Assembly: GCA_932222125.1 (NCBI GenBank)
Contig: CAKNZJ010000048.1
Span: forward strand, 1-64,000
Direction of reading: 5' to 3'
Source of the DNA: an uncultured Clostridia bacterium
Lineage (GTDB): Bacteria; Bacillota; Clostridia; Oscillospirales; Oscillospiraceae
Length of the DNA stretch: 64,000 bases
A program made the position numbers and the translations under genes. The notes beneath the pieces were generated by a model that saw nothing but the letters and a program-made list of their open reading frames with translations, was not told where the DNA came from and did no database searches. This document shows, in pieces, positions 1 to 9,094 of the stretch (position 1 is the first letter of the stretch; every line of letters starts with the position of its first letter).

Positions 1-1274
1 CTGAGAACGGAAGCATCACCTTTGAGTTCGAGGACCGGGCAGGGAACAGAGGCACTGCGGAGGCGAGTGTGACTTGGATTCAAGTAAATACGGATATAGG
101 TGGGGATTGGACGCGGCCGAATCCTCCAACGCCGACTATTACTTACAGCACCACCGGCCTTACTAATCAGAATGTGACAGTTATCCTTTCCTTCTCAGGT
201 TCAAATGCAACAATTACCAATAACGGAGGAAATGCCGCCTACACCTTTACTGAGAATGGCAGCTTTACCTTTACCTTCAAGGATGCCGCAGGAAATATAG
301 GAACAGCAACAGCTACCGTTACCTGGATTGACAAAGAGGCGCCAACTGCACAGCTGGAGTATGAAACCATTGGCAACAAGGTGATTGTAAGGGTGGTAAA
401 TCCAAGCGAAGAGATCACGTACCAGGATGGAACGGGCATCTATGAGTTTACCGCCAATGGCAGCTATGAAATTGTCTTCTATGATAAGGCTGGAAATACG
501 GGGCGGCTGGTTGCGGTCATTAATACGATCCGGGACAATCAAGGACAAGTGGAAGATGGCAGCAATAACAATGGTAATACAAATGACACTACCAATGACA
601 CTACCAATAGTGGTAACAATAGCAGCGTGAATGGTGGTGTCATTGGCAGTACAAATGGTACTACCAATAATGGCAGTAATAGCGGCACCATTGAAAATGG
701 CAATGGACAAGAAAATAATACCAATCAGGGTGGTGCCAATACAGGAATCGATGCTGTCGAATACAGGCAGTTTACTGCAAATAATGTGATGGTAGAGGTG
801 CCGGAAAATATCATAGGCGAGGGAGGAGTTTTCAAAGCAGAAAGCTTTACATTGACAGAAGAATTTAAGCAAAAGGTTGGGGCGCTCAGCGAGTATTTTG
901 ACCTTTATCTGGAAGATCAGGATGGAGTTCGGATGGAGATCACTTCAGACCAGTTAATTAAAATTAGCATCGCCTCCAGTCAAGGGAAGAAGCTTCTTGG
1001 TGTATATGAGTTTGTGAATGGTGAGATGAAGCCTGTAGACTATATTGAAAATGGGGACAATATTGAACTTACTGCCTATACCTTGGGTCAGTATATCGTT
1101 TCCTATGATGAGGCAACCGCGGAAATTGATGGCGTGGAAGTCTCCCCAGATACGACAGAAAATTCTTCAGGAAACAATATTGTCCTGTGGATTCTGATGG
1201 GAGCAGGCATTCTGATCCTTGCAGGAGGAGTCCTATACTTCTTCTTGGGAAAATCAAAGAAATCAGAGAAGTAG
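1..1274 (+). CDS. Ig-like repeat surface protein, C-terminal part (5' end outside window)
   Basis: The open frame runs from the window edge (codons from base 3) with no start in view, so the N-terminus lies upstream. About 423 residues are visible. They include the end of one repeat and at least two more beta-rich units with the pattern NGSxTFxFxDxAGNxGTAxAxVTWI, typical of bacterial Ig-like domains on Gram-positive surfaces. An Asn/Thr/Gly-rich linker follows (about bases 540-740), then a globular stretch of about 120 residues. The protein ends in a hydrophobic segment followed by the basic tail KSKKSEK. There is no LPXTG motif, so I infer a membrane-anchored rather than sortase-linked protein. 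The ligand is unknown; adhesion or cell-wall contact is only a guess. A strong terminator follows directly. Confidence 0.8.
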   Translation, partial: ENGSITFEFEDRAGNRGTAEASVTWIQVNTDIGGDWTRPNPPTPTITYSTTGLTNQNVTVILSFSGSNATITNNGGNAAYTFTENGSFTFTFKDAAGNIGTATATVTWIDKEAPTAQLEYETIGNKVIVRVVNPSEEITYQDGTGIYEFTANGSYEIVFYDKAGNTGRLVAVINTIRDNQGQVEDGSNNNGNTNDTTNDTTNSGNNSSVNGGVIGSTNGTTNNGSNSGTIENGNGQENNTNQGGANTGIDAVEYRQFTANNVMVEVPENIIGEGGVFKAESFTLTEEFKQKVGALSEYFDLYLEDQDGVRMEITSDQLIKISIASSQGKKLLGVYEFVNGEMKPVDYIENGDNIELTAYTLGQYIVSYDEATAEIDGVEVSPDTTENSSGNNIVLWILMGAGILILAGGVLYFFLGKSKKSEK

Positions 1275-1291
1275 AGCGTCTGACATAACAC

Positions 1292-1333
1292 AAAAAAGAT
1301 CTTGAGCGCATGAATGCGCTCAAGATCTTTTTT
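1292..1333 (+). terminator. Intrinsic terminator after the Ig-like protein
   Basis: A perfect 19-bp stem (1292-1310 with 1315-1333) closes a TGAA loop and ends in a run of six T. It lies 17 bases after the stop codon. Confidence 0.93.
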
Positions 1334-1761
1334 GTGAAAATGGGGCGGCTCCATGACCTATAATCAACTGGGGAAGGATAAAAAGGAGAAAGCGAGGGTG
1401 GAAGATAGGTTGGGAAAGGGATGCCATCTTGGAGGGGGCAGAGGCGTAAGGGGCGGTTTTGAGGATGTGATGTCAGTGATTTTGGTGGAAGCTCACTTAA
1501 CTTATGGAAGCGTGAGAGGTAAAATTGACAAATTGAGGCCGATAGTATATGATAGACAAAAAATCGGATTGCACAGCATAGGTATTGGACACCACGGTAC
1601 TGGATATGTTGACGTGTTATTGGATGGAGAGGAGAAGGACATATGATAAGACAGCATAGAAATGAGACTGAGATCCTCTCTGCCAGGGTGGGACTAGAGT
1701 AGGAAGCATACTGGCATCTGCCGCTGGTATGCTTTTATATGTCAGCTGAGGAGGGAAGGGT
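1334..1761 (+). promoter_or_regulatory. Untranslated leader with T-box-like motif and terminator-like hairpin (tentative)
   Basis: This 430-base gap has no convincing gene. At 1685-1694 the sequence AGGGTGGGAC matches the first ten bases of the T-box core (AGGGTGGNACCGCG) but then diverges. A hairpin follows at 1704-1734 (AAGCATAC pairing GTATGCTT, extended inward by four pairs including G-U) with TTTT at its end, about 26 bases before the methyltransferase start. The motif-then-terminator order fits a T-box leader, but stem I was not identified and an rRNA methyltransferase is an unusual target. It could be a degenerate leader or chance. Confidence 0.25.
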
Positions 1762-2523
1762 GTGGAGCGGGAGATCATCACCAGCAGGAGCAATCCTCTT
1801 CTGGTCAAGGTGCGAAAGCTCAACAGCCGCCGCGCCGCTCGCCGGGAAGCCGGAATGATTGCAGCAGAAGGGTCCAGACTACTGGAAGAGGCGCTGCGGT
1901 GGGGCGCCGCCGTGGATACGGTCATCTGCGCCCCAGGCGTCTCATTGCCAAAGCTGCCCCATGAAGTCCGGGTGGTGGAGGTGAGCGACAGCTTGCTGGC
2001 CTCTGTGGCAGACACCCAGTCCCCTCAAGGCATTGTGTTTCTGTGCAGAATGGAGTGCTCAACATTGAGGCAGCCGTTAGCGGGCAGTCGTTACTTGCTG
2101 CTGGACGGTGTCCAGGATCCGGGCAATGTGGGCACCATCTGGCGTACCGCCGATGCCTTTGGGGCGGATGGGCTGATGTTGTGCAACGGCTGCGCTGACC
2201 CATGGAACCCCAAGACCGTTCGGGCCACCATGGGAGCGGTGTTTCGCTTACCGGTGTACGAAGCGGAGTTGGAGCTGGCCGCGGAACGGTTGGCCCAGGC
2301 GGATATTCCCTTGTATGCCGCGGCATTGGGAGAGTTCACCGTAGATGTGCGGAATGTAGACCTGGGCCGGGCGGCAGTGATGATTGGCAGTGAGGGGCGA
2401 GGTGTGTCCCAACAGGGACTGGCCCTGTGTCAAGGGACGGTGAAGATTCCCATGCGGGATCGGTGTGAATCGTTGAATGCGGCCGTGGCTGCCGCTGTGG
2501 TGTTGTGGGAAATGGTCAGATAA
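1762..2523 (+). CDS. TrmH/SpoU-family RNA 2'-O-methyltransferase
   Basis: 253 residues. An N-terminal substrate-binding domain (about 1-100) is followed by a SpoU methyltransferase domain with a trefoil-knot fold. The family motifs are in order: LDGVQDPGNVGTIWRTADAF near 113, RATMGAVFRLP near 154, and IGSEGRGVS with IPMRDRCESLNAAVAAAV near the C-terminus. Members methylate the 2'-OH of a ribose in 23S rRNA or tRNA using S-adenosylmethionine; the exact target cannot be read from the sequence (RlmB-like is plausible). GTG is taken as start because a GAGGAGGGAAG SD precedes it and no ATG is nearby. dprA follows after 19 bases, suggesting co-transcription. Confidence 0.9.
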   Translation: MEREIITSRSNPLLVKVRKLNSRRAARREAGMIAAEGSRLLEEALRWGAAVDTVICAPGVSLPKLPHEVRVVEVSDSLLASVADTQSPQGIVFLCRMECSTLRQPLAGSRYLLLDGVQDPGNVGTIWRTADAFGADGLMLCNGCADPWNPKTVRATMGAVFRLPVYEAELELAAERLAQADIPLYAAALGEFTVDVRNVDLGRAAVMIGSEGRGVSQQGLALCQGTVKIPMRDRCESLNAAVAAAVVLWEMVR

Positions 2524-2542
2524 GAAAGGGGGGAGATTCTGC

Positions 2543-3787
2543 ATGTCAAACCTGAAGTATTGGCTGTGGCTGTCAGACCGCAAGGGTTTGACAGGACAGT
2601 TCGCTATCCAGGTATTGGAGCACTTCGGCTCTCCGGAGAGCGTCTATTTTGCTGATCGGGGAGAGTATGAGCTGCTTTCGGGAATGACAGCGGAGATTGT
2701 GCGCTCCCTTGAGGATAAGACGCTGGATCGGGAGGATCAAATCCTGGGTGACTGTGACCGGCTGGGCATCCGACTACTGACCCTTCAGGATGCTTCCTAC
2801 CCCGAACGGTTAAAGGCTATCCATCAGCCGCCGATGGTACTCTATCTCAAGGGACGTCAGGTGACCTTTGATGAGGAGGCGGCCATCGCCATTGTTGGCA
2901 CTCGATTGGCTACTCCTTATGGGGTGCAGACTGCTGCCCAGTTATCTGCGGATCTGACAAGAAGTGGGGCACTGGTGGTCACCGGTCTAGCACAGGGAAT
3001 TGACGCGGCTGCCCTTCGGGGTGCGTTAAAGGTTGGCGGACCAGTGGTTTCGGTGCTGGGCGGTGGCGTTGACGTGGTCTATCCCAGAGAGAACCGGGAG
3101 CTGTATGAAGACGTGGCCACAGTGGGCACGCTAATTTCAGAGTATCCGCCGGGGACAGAGCCTAAGGGGAGCCATTTTCCCATCCGAAACCGTATCATAA
3201 GCGGCCTAACCATGGGTGTGATTGCGGTGGAAAGCGGGGCGTCCGGAGGCACACTTCATACAGTGAACCATGCGTTGGAGCAAAACCGGGAAGTATTTGC
3301 CGTGCCCGGCCCTGTCAACGCGCCAGGCAGTGTGGGCACCAATCTTTTGATTCAGGAGGGAGCGGCCAAACTCGTTATGAGTGCAGAGGATGTCCTGTGC
3401 GAATTTGTGGATTTCTTTCCGGGCCGCCTGGGATATAAAGGCCCCTTGCCGCCAAAGATAAAAGAGGAGCGGCTACGTGGAGCCGCTGTTGTGCCGCCCT
3501 CCAGGGAGCGCCACAGGGCCAAGCGGGATAAGGGATTAGCGGAGAAAAGCCGCTCCAGGATAGAAACCCTTCTCTGGGCAACAGTAAAGGGGAAGCTTAC
3601 CGATGATCAGCGGGAGATTTTGCTGGCACTGGACGGTCAAACAATGAAGGCTGACGACGTGGTTGAGCTGACTCAAATACCGGCCCGCCGGGTGTTATCC
3701 GCCCTAACCCTGCTGCAGATCCAAGGCTATGTGGCAGAGGAGAGTGGTCGGCGGTTTCGTGGAGCCGTGAAATTGAAAATGGAGTAG
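2543..3787 (+). CDS. dprA: DNA-processing protein DprA (Smf)
   Basis: 414 residues. DprA loads RecA on incoming single-stranded DNA during transformation. After an N-terminal helical region, the Rossmann-like domain carries AIVGTRLATPYG, TGLAQGIDAAAL, GGGVDVVYPREN, GSHFPIRNRIISGL, VESGASGGTL and VPGPVNAPGSVGTN, all DprA hallmarks. A basic linker leads to a C-terminal winged-helix domain. The open frame extends upstream to an ATG at 2477, but that overlaps the methyltransferase; ATG 2543 has the SD AAAGGGGGGA and gives the usual length. topA starts nine bases after the stop. In Clostridia without a full competence set the gene is often kept, so a general recombination role is possible. Confidence 0.95.
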   Translation: MSNLKYWLWLSDRKGLTGQFAIQVLEHFGSPESVYFADRGEYELLSGMTAEIVRSLEDKTLDREDQILGDCDRLGIRLLTLQDASYPERLKAIHQPPMVLYLKGRQVTFDEEAAIAIVGTRLATPYGVQTAAQLSADLTRSGALVVTGLAQGIDAAALRGALKVGGPVVSVLGGGVDVVYPRENRELYEDVATVGTLISEYPPGTEPKGSHFPIRNRIISGLTMGVIAVESGASGGTLHTVNHALEQNREVFAVPGPVNAPGSVGTNLLIQEGAAKLVMSAEDVLCEFVDFFPGRLGYKGPLPPKIKEERLRGAAVVPPSRERHRAKRDKGLAEKSRSRIETLLWATVKGKLTDDQREILLALDGQTMKADDVVELTQIPARRVLSALTLLQIQGYVAEESGRRFRGAVKLKME

Positions 3788-3796
3788 TAGGCATCT

Positions 3797-6106
3797 ATGG
3801 CTAAAAAAAATTTAGTGATTGTGGAGTCGCCGGCAAAGGCGAAGACCATTGGAAAATATCTGGGACCCGACTATGAGGTAAAGGCTTCTATGGGGCATAT
3901 CCGGGATCTGCCAAAGAGTAAGCTGGGAGTGGATGTGGACACTTTTGAGCCGGAGTACCAAAATATTAAGAATAAAGAAGACACCATTGCAGAACTGCGC
4001 CGGGCAGCGAAGTCCAGCCAGCGGGTCTATCTGGCCACCGACCCGGACCGGGAAGGGGAGGCTATCTCCTGGCACCTTCAATCTGTATTGGATGTGCCTA
4101 GAGACAAGACCTGCCGGGTGACCTTCAATGAGATCACCCGTAAGGTGGTCACTGAGTCCATTGCCAGCCCTCGGGACATCGATCAAAACTTGGTGGATGC
4201 GCAACAGGCCCGCCGGGTGCTGGACCGTATCGTGGGCTATCAGCTCTCACCTCTGCTGTGGAAAAAAATCCGCCGTGGCCTGTCCGCAGGCCGGGTGCAG
4301 TCGGTGGCCACTCGTTTAGCGGTGGAGCGGGAGGAGGAAATCCGTGCGTTCCAACCCAAGGAGTACTGGTCTATTACCGCGGACCTGTCTCGCATTGCCC
4401 CAAACCTGGGAAGATTCAAGGCTGACTTCTATGGCAAGGATAAGCGGATGGAACTGGGCAATAGAGATGAGGTGGAGCAGATATTATGTGCTGTAAAGCA
4501 GGCTGATTTTATCGTGAGCGCAGTGAAGCGGCAGGACAAAAACCGCTCACCCGCTCCGCCCTTCATCACCTCTACCTTACAGCAGGAGGCGTCCCGGAAG
4601 CTGAACATGCCGCCCCGGCGCACCATGTCGATTGCCCAGCAGCTCTATGAGGGGATAGACATCGAGGGGGTGGGTACCGTTGGTCTGATCACCTATATGC
4701 GTACCGACTCCCTGCGCCTGTCTGAGGAAGCGCTGAGCGCCGCGCGCAGCCTGATTCAGTCCCGGTATGGAAGGCAGTACTGTCCGGATAACCCACGTCT
4801 TTTCAAATCCAAGGGCGGTGCGCAAGATGCCCATGAGGCCATTCGTCCCTCCGATGTGAACTTGGACCCGGAGGAAGTGCGCAAGAGCCTGACGACGGAG
4901 CAATATCGCCTGTACAAACTGATTTGGAGCCGGTTTTTAGCCTGCCAGATGGCCTCCGCAGTCTATGACAGCGTGTCGATTGAGGTGAAGGCCGCAGGCT
5001 ACCAATTCCGGGCAAGTCACTCATCCATCAAGTTTTCCGGTTTTATAGCTGTCTATGAGGAAGGCCGGGATGACGATGAAGAGGCGCCGCAGTCCCCCTT
5101 GCCTGACCTAAAAGCGGGAGAGAAGCTAACCCTCAATAGCATGACCCCGGACCAGCACTTTACCCAGCCCCCTGCCCGATTCACTGAGGCCACCCTTATC
5201 CGGGCCCTGGAGGAAAAGGGAATTGGCAGGCCTTCCACCTATGCGCCCACCATCTCCACTATCACGGACCGGGAGTACGTGGTGAAGGAGGGAAAACACC
5301 TTCGGCCCACTCCCCTGGGCGAGGTGGTCACGGGATTGATGAAGGATAAGTTCCCGGATATTGTAGATTCTCAGTTCACCGCACAGATGGAAGGGGAACT
5401 GGACAAGGTGGAGTCGGGAGAGGTGCAGTGGAAGCAGGTGCTGTCCGAATTCTACGGAGACTTTGACGCTGAGCTCAAGAAAGCGGAGAGCGAACTGGAT
5501 GGAGAGCGCATCAAGGTACCTGACGAGGTATCCGAGGAGGTGTGCGACCTGTGCGGCCGCAACCTTGTGATCAAGTCTGGGCGGTTTGGCCGGTTTTTGG
5601 CCTGTCCCGGCTGGCCTGAGTGTACCTTTACCAAACCACTGGTGGTGGAGATGCCGGGCAAGTGCCCCAAGTGCGGCGGACGGCTGGTGAAGCGCACCGG
5701 GGTGAGCAAAAAGACCAGTAAACAATATACCTACTATTGCTGCGAGTATTTGAACAGCAAGGATGAGCGGAAACGGTGCGACTTTATGACCTGGGACGTG
5801 CCGGTAAAGGATAACTGCCCGATGTGCGGACAGACCATGTTTAAGCTGTCCGGACGAGGCTATAAGCGGCCTTTCTGCATCAATCCGGATTGCTCCAACT
5901 TCACGCCGGAGGATCAACGGGGCGGATACAAGAAAAAGACAGAGACTTCAGGCGAGCAGGCAGCAGAGCCAGATAAAAAGGCCACTGCGAAGAAAACACC
6001 GTCTGGGACCAAAAAAGCCGGGGAAAGCAAAACCTCCGGGAAAAAGACCGGTACGGCCAAAAAGACGGCTGCGAAGAAGACTGCCTCTAAGAAAAAGCAG
6101 GTATAG
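3797..6106 (+). CDS. topA: DNA topoisomerase I
   Basis: 769 residues, a type IA topoisomerase that relaxes negative supercoils by transient single-strand cleavage. The Toprim domain opens with VIVESPAKAKTIGKYLG and holds the acidic metal-binding DPDREGEAISWHL (about 92-104). The cleavage motif GLITYMRTDSLRLSEE contains the catalytic Tyr near residue 300. The C-terminal part has three zinc-ribbon repeats: CDLCG..CPGWPEC, CPKCG..CCEY..C and CPMCG..CINPDC. It ends in a Lys/Ala/Thr-rich tail of about 50 residues that probably helps DNA binding. It is probably transcribed with dprA. Confidence 0.97.
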   Translation: MAKKNLVIVESPAKAKTIGKYLGPDYEVKASMGHIRDLPKSKLGVDVDTFEPEYQNIKNKEDTIAELRRAAKSSQRVYLATDPDREGEAISWHLQSVLDVPRDKTCRVTFNEITRKVVTESIASPRDIDQNLVDAQQARRVLDRIVGYQLSPLLWKKIRRGLSAGRVQSVATRLAVEREEEIRAFQPKEYWSITADLSRIAPNLGRFKADFYGKDKRMELGNRDEVEQILCAVKQADFIVSAVKRQDKNRSPAPPFITSTLQQEASRKLNMPPRRTMSIAQQLYEGIDIEGVGTVGLITYMRTDSLRLSEEALSAARSLIQSRYGRQYCPDNPRLFKSKGGAQDAHEAIRPSDVNLDPEEVRKSLTTEQYRLYKLIWSRFLACQMASAVYDSVSIEVKAAGYQFRASHSSIKFSGFIAVYEEGRDDDEEAPQSPLPDLKAGEKLTLNSMTPDQHFTQPPARFTEATLIRALEEKGIGRPSTYAPTISTITDREYVVKEGKHLRPTPLGEVVTGLMKDKFPDIVDSQFTAQMEGELDKVESGEVQWKQVLSEFYGDFDAELKKAESELDGERIKVPDEVSEEVCDLCGRNLVIKSGRFGRFLACPGWPECTFTKPLVVEMPGKCPKCGGRLVKRTGVSKKTSKQYTYYCCEYLNSKDERKRCDFMTWDVPVKDNCPMCGQTMFKLSGRGYKRPFCINPDCSNFTPEDQRGGYKKKTETSGEQAAEPDKKATAKKTPSGTKKAGESKTSGKKTGTAKKTAAKKTASKKKQV

Positions 6107-6107
6107 T

Positions 6108-6362
6108 TCAGCGAGCCAACTCCATGGAGAGCCGGAATCCGGCGTGGAACAAGGCCCGCTCGTGGAAAAATATAAGCTGATTCTGCTGATCCAACAGTTC
6201 GCTGAGGTATTCCCAAGCCTCTTTGGCCAGCAGAAGACGGAGGTGTCTGATCTGTTGATCAGCACAGAGACGGGCCGCTGCATATCCGTGCTCTTGATTA
6301 AGCAGGGGGCGCACCGTATGTTCTTGGGCGTAGTTGAACAGGACTTCCATTGCATCAGTCAT
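6108..6362 (-). CDS. Small uncharacterised protein (DUF6809-like)
   Basis: 84 residues from ATG 6362, which has GGAG about ten bases upstream; a TTG at 6371 is less likely. The sequence is helical and rich in Leu, Gln and Glu (DAMEVLFNYAQEH, LLAKEAWEYLSELLDQQ) with no Cys, signal or membrane segment. It resembles small Firmicutes proteins grouped as DUF6809; the function is unknown. It is divergent from the HTH gene at 6439, and the 76 bases between them hold an inverted repeat, so both genes may answer to that regulator. The 3' end abuts topA tail to tail. Confidence 0.6.
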   Translation of the reverse strand: MTDAMEVLFNYAQEHTVRPLLNQEHGYAAARLCADQQIRHLRLLLAKEAWEYLSELLDQQNQLIFFHERALFHAGFRLSMELAR

Positions 6363-6384
6363 AAGTATCAACTCCAGTGTGAAT

Positions 6385-6415
6385 CTAAGATACGCATATT
6401 ATATATGTATCTTAG
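6385..6415. promoter_or_regulatory. Inverted repeat, candidate operator of the adjacent HTH regulator
   Basis: CTAAGATAC (6385-6393) and GTATCTTAG (6407-6415) are perfect inverted 9-mers 13 bases apart in an AT-rich divergent intergenic region. Dimeric XRE repressors bind such sites. Binding by the 6439 product is inference. Confidence 0.5.
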
Positions 6416-6438
6416 GTGCGTGTCAAGGGGGATAGAAA

Positions 6439-6645
6439 ATGCTTGGCGAGCGCATGAAAATATTGCGAAATGAACGAAAGGTTCCACAAAAGGAATTGGC
6501 AGAGCTGATGGGAGTTAAACTTCGTGCATATCAGTTTTATGAGAGTGGGAAGAACGAACCCAAAATAGCGGGTTTAATAGCTTTAGCCAACTTTTACAAT
6601 GTGACCATCGACTACCTGGTGGGACGTACCGACACTTGCGAATAA
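6439..6645 (+). CDS. Small XRE-family HTH regulator
   Basis: 68 residues made almost wholly of one HTH_3 domain. MLGERMKILRNE leads into the helix-turn-helix (QKELAELMGVKLRAYQFYESGKNEP), then LANFYNVTIDYLVGR, the classic end of Cro/C1-type domains in Firmicutes. There is no effector domain, so it is a minimal DNA-binding protein. SD AAGGGGG precedes the ATG. It sits between topA and trmFO, which are often close neighbours, so this pair looks like an insertion into a housekeeping block. It probably represses itself and the divergent 6108-6362 gene through the 6385-6415 repeat. Confidence 0.9.
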   Translation: MLGERMKILRNERKVPQKELAELMGVKLRAYQFYESGKNEPKIAGLIALANFYNVTIDYLVGRTDTCE

Positions 6646-6657
6646 AGGACAATGACT

Positions 6658-7959
6658 ATGAATGTAACCGTCATCGGCGCCGGGCTGGCGGGCTGTGAGG
6701 CAGCCTGGCAGCTGGCCCAACGCGAGGTGCCTGTCATCTTGCGGGAAATGAAGCCGGAGCGCATGACTCCAGCCCACCATAGCCCTGATTTTGCCGAACT
6801 GGTTTGTTCCAACTCCCTGCGCTCTGACCAGTTGGAGAATGCAGTGGGTTTGCTGAAGGAGGAGTTGCGCCGGTGCGGATCCCTCATCCTGAGTTGCGCC
6901 GATGGACACAGGGTGAATGCGGGGGGCGCTCTGGCTGTCGATCGGGCGAGCTTTTCCAAGGCAGTAACCGATGCGATCCGCACTCATCCCAATATCACGG
7001 TGGAGATGGGGGAAGTGACAGCCATTCCGGATGGGGAGGTGATTGTGGCCTCTGGCCCATTGACTTCTGATGGATTATTTCAGGCCATTGCACGACTGTT
7101 TCCCCAGAGCCACTGTCTCAATTTTTTTGACGCCGCCGCGCCCATTGTCACCTTTGACAGTATTGACATGGACCAGGCTTGGTTTGCCTCCCGGTATGAC
7201 CGGGGGACAGCGGACTACATCAACTGCCCTCTAAGCGAGGATGAGTATCTGGCTTTTTGGCAGGCTTTGTGCACGGCTCAGGAGGCGGAGGTGCACGGAT
7301 TTGAGGACGCCCATGTCTTTGAGGGCTGTATGCCGGTGGAGGTGATGGCCCGCAGGGGAGCACAAACCTTGTGTTTTGGACCGCTCAAGCCAAAAGGATT
7401 ACCTGACCCTCGCACGGGTAAAGAGCCTTATGCGGTGGTTCAGCTTCGCCGGGACAATGCGGACGGCACATTATATAATTTGGTTGGCTTTCAGACCCAT
7501 CTCAAATGGGGAGAACAGAAACGGGTATTTTCTATGATCCCGGCGCTAAAATATGCGGAGTATGTGCGCTATGGGGTGATGCACCGTAATACCTATTTGG
7601 ATTCCCCCCGGATGTTAGACCGCTATTATCGGGTGCGGGGAAATGAACGCATTGTCTTTGCCGGACAGATTACAGGGGTAGAGGGCTATGTGGAGTCAGC
7701 AGCTTCCGGACTTGTGGCTGGGATAGAGATGGCTAGACGGCTATTGGGGCTTCCACCAGTGGACTTTCCACAGGAGACAGCGCTGGGGGCGCTGTCGCTA
7801 TATGTAAGCAATCAGAGTGTAGTCAATTTTCAGCCCATGAATATCAATTTTGGTATTATGCCTCCTCTGGGCCGTCCGGTTCGAGGGAAGCGGAATAGAA
7901 ACGCGGCGCTGTCTCAGCGGTCTTTGGAACGGCTGGATAGCTTGAGAGAGAAGATTTAA
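6658..7959 (+). CDS. trmFO: Methylenetetrahydrofolate-tRNA-(uracil-5-)-methyltransferase TrmFO
   Basis: 433 residues. TrmFO makes ribothymidine-54 in the tRNA T-loop using methylenetetrahydrofolate and FADH2. The N-terminal FAD-binding GAGLAGCEAAWQLA and the family signatures FAELVCSNSLRSD (near 46) and VNAGGALAVDRASFS are present. The C-terminal half contains GQITGVEGYVESAASGL and FQPMNINFGIMPPL. Two in-frame ATGs exist (6652, 6658). The SD AAAGGA at 6644-6649 leaves eight bases to 6658 but only two to 6652, so 6658 is preferred. plsX follows after 18 bases. Confidence 0.95.
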   Translation: MNVTVIGAGLAGCEAAWQLAQREVPVILREMKPERMTPAHHSPDFAELVCSNSLRSDQLENAVGLLKEELRRCGSLILSCADGHRVNAGGALAVDRASFSKAVTDAIRTHPNITVEMGEVTAIPDGEVIVASGPLTSDGLFQAIARLFPQSHCLNFFDAAAPIVTFDSIDMDQAWFASRYDRGTADYINCPLSEDEYLAFWQALCTAQEAEVHGFEDAHVFEGCMPVEVMARRGAQTLCFGPLKPKGLPDPRTGKEPYAVVQLRRDNADGTLYNLVGFQTHLKWGEQKRVFSMIPALKYAEYVRYGVMHRNTYLDSPRMLDRYYRVRGNERIVFAGQITGVEGYVESAASGLVAGIEMARRLLGLPPVDFPQETALGALSLYVSNQSVVNFQPMNINFGIMPPLGRPVRGKRNRNAALSQRSLERLDSLREKI

Positions 7960-7977
7960 AAGGGAGGCTGACCAATT

Positions 7978-9024
7978 ATGCGAGTAATCGTGGATGCTAT
8001 GGGTGGCGATTATGCGCCAGAGGCACCGGTTTGCGGTGCGCTGCAGGCGCTCAAAGAATATGGAGAAAAGATAACGCTGGTGGGGCGGGGGGAGGAAATC
8101 TTAACAGTTCTGCACAAACACGGAATAACTGACCTGCCGCCCGGGTTGGAGATTACTCATGCCGACCAGGTGGTAGAGATTTGTGACAATCCGGCCACTG
8201 CTTTTAAGGAAAAGCGAGATTCATCCCTCACTGTGGGGCTGAATCTATTGAAGAGCGGAGAGGGAGATGCCTTTGTGTCTGCCGGCTCAACGGGGGCGAT
8301 TTTGGCGGCGGCCACCCTGTTGACAAAGCGTATTAAGGGTATTCGCCGGGCAGCTATGGCTCCTGTGGTACCAACTGGGAATGGGGGTGCGGTGCTGATT
8401 GATTGCGGCGCTACCGCAGAATGCACGCCGGAATTTTTGCTCCAATTTGCTTTTATGGGCAGCTACTATGCCGAGCAGGTATTGGGCCGTCCAGAGCCTA
8501 AGGTGGGGCTGCTGAACATTGGGGCCGAGCCGTCGAAGGGGACTTCGCTCCAGCAGGAAACATATGCTTTGTTGACAAAGGCAAAGGAAGAGGGCAGGGT
8601 CAACTTTGTGGGCAATGTAGAGGCCAGGGAAGCGGTGGAGGGTGCTGTGGATGTTATCGTATCCGATGGCTACTCGGGCAATATTTTTCTCAAGACCATG
8701 GAGGGCACTGGGCTGTTTTTAGCCCGGGAGATGAAGAAAATGTTCTTGAAAAATGTCAAGAGTAAGTTTGCGGCTGCACTGCTGAAGGATGGCATCCGGG
8801 ACTTCAAAAAACTGCTAGATGCCGGAGAAGTTGGGGGCACTGCGCTGCTAGGTATTTCCAGACCTGTGATAAAAGCCCACGGATCGTCTGACCATTTTGC
8901 CATAAAGAACGCCATTCGCCAGGCAATAGAGTTTACCAGGTCTGGTATCATTGAGGATATCACAGAGAATGTATCCCATATGCGTCTCCCTATCCGAGTG
9001 ACTGGGGAGGAAGGAATGAAGTGA
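7978..9024 (+). CDS. plsX: Phosphate acyltransferase PlsX
   Basis: 348 residues. PlsX converts acyl-ACP to acyl-phosphate, the acyl donor for PlsY in phospholipid synthesis. It starts with VDAMGGDYAPEAPV, the PlsX signature, and carries FVSAGSTGAILAAA, LLNIGAEPSKGTSLQQE, NFVGNVEARE and GYSGNIFLKTMEG. The C-terminal GVSRPVIKAHGSSD-type motif is present as GISRPVIKAHGSSD. It is a peripheral membrane enzyme without transmembrane segments. acpP, its acyl-carrier partner, follows but has its own promoter. Confidence 0.96.
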   Translation: MRVIVDAMGGDYAPEAPVCGALQALKEYGEKITLVGRGEEILTVLHKHGITDLPPGLEITHADQVVEICDNPATAFKEKRDSSLTVGLNLLKSGEGDAFVSAGSTGAILAAATLLTKRIKGIRRAAMAPVVPTGNGGAVLIDCGATAECTPEFLLQFAFMGSYYAEQVLGRPEPKVGLLNIGAEPSKGTSLQQETYALLTKAKEEGRVNFVGNVEAREAVEGAVDVIVSDGYSGNIFLKTMEGTGLFLAREMKKMFLKNVKSKFAAALLKDGIRDFKKLLDAGEVGGTALLGISRPVIKAHGSSDHFAIKNAIRQAIEFTRSGIIEDITENVSHMRLPIRVTGEEGMK

Positions 9025-9094
9025 GAAAATTTTTTTGTCAGCTCTATTCAACAAGGGGAGACAATCAAGGTGGAACAAAACTGTCAAAAAACTA

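Noticed and set aside
201..872. 223-codon antisense frame in the Ig-like gene
   Set aside because: The sense frame has repeats, linker and membrane anchor; the antisense is a composition shadow.
1353..1646. Open frame of 97 codons after the Ig-like gene
   Set aside because: Composition is Lys/Gly/Arg-rich without domain or convincing SD. It overlaps the leader-like region, so non-coding is more likely.
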